This document shows, in pieces, positions 7,391-10,945 of a stretch of DNA of 10,945 nucleotides. Each line of letters starts with the position of its first letter. Position 1 is the stretch's first letter. This stretch comes from Accumulibacter sp. Its GTDB lineage: Bacteria; Pseudomonadota; Gammaproteobacteria; Burkholderiales; Rhodocyclaceae. The stretch covers positions 1 to 10,945 of the forward strand of contig JAISNE010000021.1 in assembly GCA_031276375.1 (NCBI GenBank), given 5' to 3'. Under the pieces are notes generated by a model. The model saw only the letters and a program-made list of their open reading frames with translations. It searched no databases and was not told where the DNA came from. Position numbers and translations under genes: made by a program.

Positions 7391-8208
7391 CTCACGACCG
7401 TCCTCTCTTCGATGAATTTGAAAACGACGCCTTCCACCAGAATGCCGATGACAATGACCGTCAACAGCCCGGCGAATACGAGGTTGATGTCGAGCTGGTT
7501 TTTCTTTTCGTAGATGAACCAGCCGAGTCCGCCGCTGCCGGAACTGACTCCGAAGACCAGTTCCGCCGCGATGAGCGTGCGCCAGGCAAAGGCCCAGCCG
7601 ACTTTCAGGCCGGTCAGAACATGGGGAAACGCCGCGGGAACGAGAATCCTGAAGACGAAGGCAAGGCCCGTCAGCTCGTAATTTCGCCCCACCATGCGCA
7701 GGGTGTTGCTCACCCCCATGAAACCGGCATGGATGTTCAGCGCCACGGGCCAGCTTACCGCGTGGACGATCACGAAGATGATGCTCGGATAACCCAGGCC
7801 GAACCACAGCAGCGCCAGCGGCAGCAGCGCGATTGCCGGCAGCGGATTGAACATCGAGGTCAGGATTTCCAGAAGGTCGGTTCCGGGGCGCGTGGTGATG
7901 GCGAAAACGGTGAGCAGTCCGGCCAGGATCACGCCGCCGGCATAGGCGATGACGATGATGCGCAGCGAAGTCATCGTGCGCTGCGGCAGTTCTCCGTTTC
8001 GCACGACTTCCACAAGCCCGTCCAGCGTATCCGTCAGGGACGGGAACATCAGCGGGTTGTCGAGACTGGCCGAATAGAACTGCCAGCCCAGGGCGAGAAA
8101 GATCAATAGAAAGATTTTCCGCACCGCGGAAATATTGTACAGTTTCTCGCTCAGAGAAAGTTTCCGTCTCATGTCCTCGGGAATATCCGTTCCCGTCCTA
8201 TATGACAT
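7372..8208 (-). CDS. ABC transporter permease, SsuC/TauC-like
   Basis: This inner-membrane protein of 278 residues has hydrophobic segments at about 31-46, 82-105, 118-138, 142-160, 205-221 and 241-262, the six-segment plan of nitrate/sulfonate/taurine-type permeases. The cytoplasmic EAA loop that docks the ATPase lies near 178-205 (ELTGLAFVFRILVPAAFPHV is part of it). FNPLPAIALLPLALLWFGLG (120-139) is highly typical of the SsuC/TauC family. The ATG at 8208 sits inside the end of the ATPase gene (11-base overlap), so the two are translationally coupled. A single permease gene suggests a homodimeric channel. The substrate is unknown: sulfonates, taurine, nitrate, cyanate, pyrimidine precursors and aromatic acids are all moved by relatives. 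Confidence 0.9.
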   Translation of the reverse strand: MSYRTGTDIPEDMRRKLSLSEKLYNISAVRKIFLLIFLALGWQFYSASLDNPLMFPSLTDTLDGLVEVVRNGELPQRTMTSLRIIVIAYAGGVILAGLLTVFAITTRPGTDLLEILTSMFNPLPAIALLPLALLWFGLGYPSIIFVIVHAVSWPVALNIHAGFMGVSNTLRMVGRNYELTGLAFVFRILVPAAFPHVLTGLKVGWAFAWRTLIAAELVFGVSSGSGGLGWFIYEKKNQLDINLVFAGLLTVIVIGILVEGVVFKFIEERTVVRWGMKF

Positions 8209-9055
8209 AATCCATGTCCTTGAAAAGAATTCGCGTAATCCGCTCTTTCAGGTCGGCGGACTGGAGACGATGCCTTGTGCCGGTCCGCGTCCAGTCGACA
8301 CTGAATTCGTCGACGACCCGCCCCGGATGCGGCGAAAGCACGATGATGCGCGAGCCAAGCGTGATCGCTTCGTCGATGGAGTGCGTCACGAAAACCAGGG
8401 TGAATTTTGTTTCGCTCCACAGTTCCAGAAGCTCTTCCTGCATTTTCTGCCGCGTCAGCGCGTCGAGCGACGCGAAAGGCTCGTCCATCAGAATGATTTT
8501 CGATTTGAGCGCCAGACAGCGGGCAATCGCCACCCGCTGTTTCATGCCGCCCGACAGGGCGTGCGGATAAGTATCCCCGAATTTGCCCAGGTTCACTTTT
8601 TGCAAAAGGCCCCTGGCTTCTTCCACCGCCTCCGCGCGGTCGAGCTTGCGCGTTTGCCTGATGGCGAAAACGATGTTTTCCAGCGCGCTCTTCCAGGGCA
8701 AGAGCTGATCGAATTCCTGAAAGACGATGGCCCTGTCCGCGCCCGGCTTTTCGATGCGACTGCCGTTGAGCGTGATGGAACCGCCGGCCGGCTTCAGGAA
8801 ACCGCCGATCGCTTTCAGGATGGTCGATTTGCCGCAGCCCGACGGCCCCAGCAAAATGAGCCGGTCCGATTCCCTGACGTCGAAAGAGACGTCCCGCGTG
8901 GCGGTGATGAGATAACGGGCCGTCTTGTATTGCAGGGTAAGCTGCCTTACCTCGAGAAAAGGCTCGCCTTCGGCCAGCGCGATCCCGGAGTCCGCCGCCG
9001 CTCGCCCGCTTTTTCGATTGAAGCCGCCCGATGCCGGGGATTTCCTCTTTTTCAT
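8198..9055 (-). CDS. ABC transporter ATP-binding protein, SsuB/TauB-like
   Basis: This peripheral membrane ATPase powers the transporter. The 285-residue protein carries every ABC motif: Walker A GPSGCGKST (70-78), Q-loop at Gln113, signature LSGGMKQR (167-174), Walker B IILMDEP (187-193) and the switch His225 in VTHS. The spacing and the THSIDEA segment are those of the nitrate/sulfonate/taurine subfamily. About 33 residues precede the first beta-strand, rich in Lys and Arg (MKKRKSPASGG), longer than most relatives. The ATG at 9055 has only a poor Shine-Dalgarno (GAGTGG), so the true start could be further inside. It is separated from the upstream binding-protein gene by 117 bases that hold a three-unit tandem repeat. 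Confidence 0.93.
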   Translation of the reverse strand: MKKRKSPASGGFNRKSGRAAADSGIALAEGEPFLEVRQLTLQYKTARYLITATRDVSFDVRESDRLILLGPSGCGKSTILKAIGGFLKPAGGSITLNGSRIEKPGADRAIVFQEFDQLLPWKSALENIVFAIRQTRKLDRAEAVEEARGLLQKVNLGKFGDTYPHALSGGMKQRVAIARCLALKSKIILMDEPFASLDALTRQKMQEELLELWSETKFTLVFVTHSIDEAITLGSRIIVLSPHPGRVVDEFSVDWTRTGTRHRLQSADLKERITRILFKDMDYVI

Positions 9056-9070
9056 CCACTCGCCCGTCGG

Positions 9071-9133
9071 GTGGGATCGCTACGCAATCGAGTGGGATCG
9101 CTGCGCGATTGGGTGGAACCGCCGCGCGAACGC
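9071..9133. repeat. Three tandem 21-base units between SBP and ATPase genes
   Basis: Units at 9071-9091, 9092-9112 and 9113-9133 all begin GTGG and share the pattern GTGGGATCGCTGCGCGATTGG, with the first two nearly identical and the third more diverged (GTGGAACCGCCGCGCGAAC). The middle unit holds a perfect stem ATCGC-TGC-GCGAT, and the first a near copy, so the RNA could fold into consecutive small hairpins. It sits where transporter operons often carry a processing or attenuation element that keeps binding protein in excess over the membrane subunits. That role is inference. Confidence 0.65.
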
Positions 9134-9172
9134 AGCGAAGGACGGTTTCCGGAATGGCCTCTCGCCATGCTT

Positions 9173-10156
9173 CTATTCAAAGACCTTGGGGAAAAACAGA
9201 TCCCTTTCGGTCGGTTTGCTTTTGATGGTGCCGATCTCGTAGAGAAAGTCGCTGTAGGCCGTCACGTTCAGCGGCTTCGTCGAATACACGCTGTCGGGTT
9301 TGCCGATGATCGTCTCGATCAGTTCGACCGGTTCCTTTGACTTCGATACTTCCAGATACAGCCGCGCCGCTTCCTTTTTGTTCGCCGCGATCCATTCGTT
9401 CGCTTCTTTCAGCGACTGGATGATCAGCGCAACGAGTTTCGGGTTGGCGTTATAGAATTTCTCCGAAGTGGTCACGAGATTTGCCGTATGCTTGCCGAAA
9501 AGATCGTAGGAACTCAACACTTGGTGAATATTCGGATTCTGCTGTTCCAGGGTGATGTACGGCTCGAAAGTGAGATGTCCGGTAATTTCCGACTTGCCCG
9601 AAGTGAGGGCGATCAGCGCATCCGGATGCGGCAGCGCCACGGTCAGCGGATCGAGCCGGGCGAATTCCTTCTGGCCGAATTCCCTGGCCGCCGCGATTTG
9701 CAGGGTGATCGCCTGAATGGAAACCTTCACCGACGGCAGCGCGATCTTGTCCTTGGCCGTCAGATCCTTGATGGTTTTGACCTTGGGATTCGAGGTGTTG
9801 AGCACGATGGGCGACTGGTTCAGGCTGGCCAGAATCCTGGCCGCGCCCTTGGTCTTGTCCCACAGGATGACCGCCGGCGTGACGCCGCCGGAAATGAGAT
9901 CGACGCTCCCCGAGAGAAGCGCGTCGTTCGCCGGCGCTCCCCCGGCGAAAGTGATCCATTCGACCGTCAGATCGCCAAGCCCCGCTTCCTTGGCGTTCTT
10001 CTCCAGCAGATGGCGTCCTTCCAGCACCACCAGCGGCAAGTAACCCAGGCCGTACTGCTTGCTGATGCGCAGTTTCGTCTGTTCGGCGGCATGGGCGCCC
10101 GGCGCGGCCACGAGGAGCGACAAAGCGATGGAAACCAGTCCGGTAGCGATATTCAT
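9173..10156 (-). CDS. ABC transporter substrate-binding protein, SsuA/TauA/NMT1-like
   Basis: This periplasmic protein captures the substrate and delivers it to the permease. It is 327 residues long with a predicted signal peptide (hydrophobic GLVSIALSLLVAAPGAHA, cleavage after Ala23 before AEQTK). The mature part has the family opening LRISKQYGLGYLPLVVLEG, the SGSVDLISGGVTPAV segment (two-lobe hinge region) and a C-terminal lobe typical of NMT1/SsuA-like proteins. The ATG at 10156 follows a good GGAG site by six to seven bases. Oddly, the signal peptide then has no basic residue in its n-region. An in-frame TTG at 10186 would add ten residues including Lys-Arg and give a conventional n-region, but has little ribosome-binding support. 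It is the first gene of the operon. Ligand-binding residues cannot be assigned, so substrate identity is open. Confidence 0.9.
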   Translation of the reverse strand: MNIATGLVSIALSLLVAAPGAHAAEQTKLRISKQYGLGYLPLVVLEGRHLLEKNAKEAGLGDLTVEWITFAGGAPANDALLSGSVDLISGGVTPAVILWDKTKGAARILASLNQSPIVLNTSNPKVKTIKDLTAKDKIALPSVKVSIQAITLQIAAAREFGQKEFARLDPLTVALPHPDALIALTSGKSEITGHLTFEPYITLEQQNPNIHQVLSSYDLFGKHTANLVTTSEKFYNANPKLVALIIQSLKEANEWIAANKKEAARLYLEVSKSKEPVELIETIIGKPDSVYSTKPLNVTAYSDFLYEIGTIKSKPTERDLFFPKVFE

Positions 10157-10184
10157 GAATTTCTCCAGGGCAAATGATCTTTTC

Positions 10185-10216
10185 AAAAAGGCGCGGACCT
10201 CGATCCGGTCCGCCTT
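10185..10216 (-). terminator. Terminator-like hairpin in the leader of the transporter operon
   Basis: On the minus strand AAGGCGGACC (10216-10207) pairs with GGTCCGCGCCTT (10199-10188) around a seven-base loop, with a two-base bulge, and is followed directly by a run of five T (10189-10185). This is the form of a rho-independent terminator. It lies only about 30 bases before the binding-protein ATG and in the same direction. It could end transcription arriving from upstream, or act as an attenuator in the operon leader. I see no competing antiterminator stem with certainty. Confidence 0.5.
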
Positions 10217-10425
10217 GAAACATCGAGGGAAACAATTGAAACAGGAGTTCAACGGCAGGAATTCAACGGCCGGCCGCAACACGACGTTTCAATTTATCAA
10301 GCCGTCGCGGGGTAATGAACGATTTAGTTCTTAGTTCGATATATGCCGAAACCTCGGTGAACCGATGCCTGTCTTTCGTTGCGTTTGCCGCGGCTAACGC
10401 TTTGAACCTAGCAGGGCTATCGCAT

Positions 10426-10476
10426 TTAGCTTTTTTGACGAGTCCGAGCGGGGAAACGCGATAGTCCGGGATAGCC
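10426..10476. repeat. Dispersed repeat, copy B
   Basis: It shares GCTTTTTTGACGA (10429-10441), GGGAAACGCGA (10451-10461) and CGGGATAG (10467-10474) with 181-233, in the same order and orientation, with small spacing differences. The two copies lie about 10 kb apart, on either side of all the genes in the window. Confidence 0.65.
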
Positions 10477-10532
10477 ATTCGGCGTTCAGGCAGGAACGGA
10501 AGGCTGACGTCATCGCGCGGATGAAAGCCGCT

Positions 10533-10566
10533 GGATTGCCACGGGCCTTCGGCCCTCGCAATGACG
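10533..10566. repeat. Palindromic repeat of the GGATTGCCAC...CGCAATGACG type
   Basis: The element opens with GGATTGCCAC and closes with CGCAATGACG around a GGGCC-TTC-GGCCC hairpin (10543-10555). Read on the other strand it begins CGTCATTGCGAGG and ends GTGGCAATCC. I recognise this as a common bacterial intergenic palindrome, seen in unrelated genomes. It is not associated with a gene here. Confidence 0.6.
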
Positions 10567-10657
10567 GAGGTTTGGGGGTTGGGCGCGTTGTTGCGGGCGT
10601 TTGGTTCATTGCCGCGGCCGTTCGACAACAAAGGTATTCGCCACGGCAAGGCGGGGT

Positions 10658-10734
10658 CCAGAGGACAGATGACAGAGGACCGAAGACAGTCCTATTTGCG
10701 GCGCGTAGCGCCGGTAACCGACTGTCCTCTGTCC
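10658..10734. repeat. Imperfect inverted repeat of GGACAGAGGAC type
   Basis: GACAGAGGAC (10671-10680) is exactly complementary to GTCCTCTGTC (10724-10733), and GACAGTC (10685-10691) to GACTGTC (10720-10726), so two overlapping pairings compete. A CGGCGC-GTA-GCGCCG hairpin (10699-10713) lies inside. The left arm also shows short direct repeats of the type GAGGACAGA/GACAGAGGA. It is an intergenic repeat of unknown role. Confidence 0.5.
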
Positions 10735-10750
10735 CTGAAGTTTCCCCTCA

Positions 10751-10771
10751 AATTCATGAAGAATTCATGAA
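10751..10771. repeat. Paired AATTCATGAA 10-mers
   Basis: AATTCATGAA occurs at 10751-10760 and again at 10762-10771, one base apart. Each copy contains the 8-base palindrome TTCATGAA, and the 11-base period places the two on the same face of the helix. This could be an operator for a dimeric regulator, but no gene starts close by inside the window. Confidence 0.35.
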
Positions 10772-10869
10772 AAGAGGAAAGGCTTGAGAGTCCGCCATTG
10801 CAAACAGAGGAGAGCATTTCCGAGAGAGGAAAGGGAAAACCAATGCAACCTGTGCGAGCTGCTCCCGTG

Positions 10870-10945
10870 CCCGTCATTCCCGCGCAGGCGGGAATCCAGC
10901 ATTCCGCCGCCTTTTCTGGATTCCCGCCTGCGCGGGAATGACGGG
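10870..10945. repeat. Perfect 30-base inverted repeat with dRS3-like cores
   Basis: Bases 10870-10899 and 10916-10945 are exact reverse complements, separated by 16 bases. Each arm itself contains the 20-base palindrome ATTCCCGCGCAGGCGGGAAT (10876-10895) or its complement. This fits the pattern ATTCCC-N8-GGGAAT of the dRS3 repeat described in Neisseria, where such sites are targets for filamentous prophage insertion. Similar repeats are widespread in beta- and gammaproteobacteria. The right arm ends exactly at the window edge, so the element may continue. Confidence 0.75.

Larger units (their letters stand above)
10217..10945. other. Gene-free right edge with several repeats
   Basis: No credible gene is visible. 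The longest minus-strand frame (10263-10649) translates through two repeats and has no family features. The stretch holds direct repeats of TTCAACGGC near 10242-10265, a tandem heptamer TTAGTTC at 10324-10337, copy B of the dispersed repeat, a palindromic repeat at 10533-10566, an imperfect inverted repeat at 10658-10734, a paired 10-mer at 10751-10771 and the 30-base inverted repeat at the end. The promoter of the transporter operon should lie in its first part, but I find no convincing -35/-10 pair. No transcriptional regulator gene is present in the window. Confidence 0.6.

Noticed and set aside
9071..9133. CRISPR array
   Set aside because: The units are directly adjacent with no unique spacers, and no cas genes are present.
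10263..10649. Minus-strand open frame of 128 codons upstream of the transporter operon
   Set aside because: It runs through the dispersed repeat and the GGATTGCC palindrome, and its translation matches reading frames created by such repeats. No ribosome-binding site or domain is evident.

Overview
The window looks like chromosomal DNA of a betaproteobacterium, possibly Rhodocyclales-like. I infer this from the high GC, the style of the housekeeping proteins (RlmJ, RNase G, a YegQ/TrhP-type U32 protein) and the intergenic palindromic repeats. No rRNA or taxonomic marker is present, so the assignment is tentative. I see no tRNA, rRNA, CRISPR array, transposase, integrase or phage gene.

Left part (1-5628): a repeat-rich, gene-free edge (1-431) is followed by a minus-strand pair, a nitronate monooxygenase-like flavoprotein (1286-2530) and rlmJ (432-1277), separated by 8 bases. 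Upstream on the same strand lies rng, encoding RNase G (2828-4294). It is divergent from trhP (4357-5628), a tRNA U34-hydroxylation protein of the U32 family. Three of these four genes act on RNA (23S rRNA methylation, rRNA processing, tRNA modification).

Right part (5673-10156): a compact five-gene minus-strand operon. Its order is a periplasmic substrate-binding protein of the SsuA/TauA/NMT1 type, an ABC ATPase, an ABC permease, a small FMN-binding split-barrel (PNPOx-like) protein, and a radical SAM protein with an unusual C-x10-C-x2-C cluster motif. The last four genes overlap each other (11, 19 and 4 bases), so they are very likely co-translated. The layout suggests import of a small organic molecule followed by flavin- and radical-dependent conversion; the substrate cannot be read from sequence. 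A terminator-like hairpin sits in the leader of the first gene. Three tandem 21-base units lie between the binding-protein gene and the ATPase gene. This operon is the best candidate for an undescribed system here.

Right edge (10157-10945): about 790 bases without a credible gene, filled with several unrelated intergenic repeats. These include a perfect 30-base inverted repeat with dRS3-like cores at the very end, and a second copy of a roughly 50-base repeat also found at the left edge.
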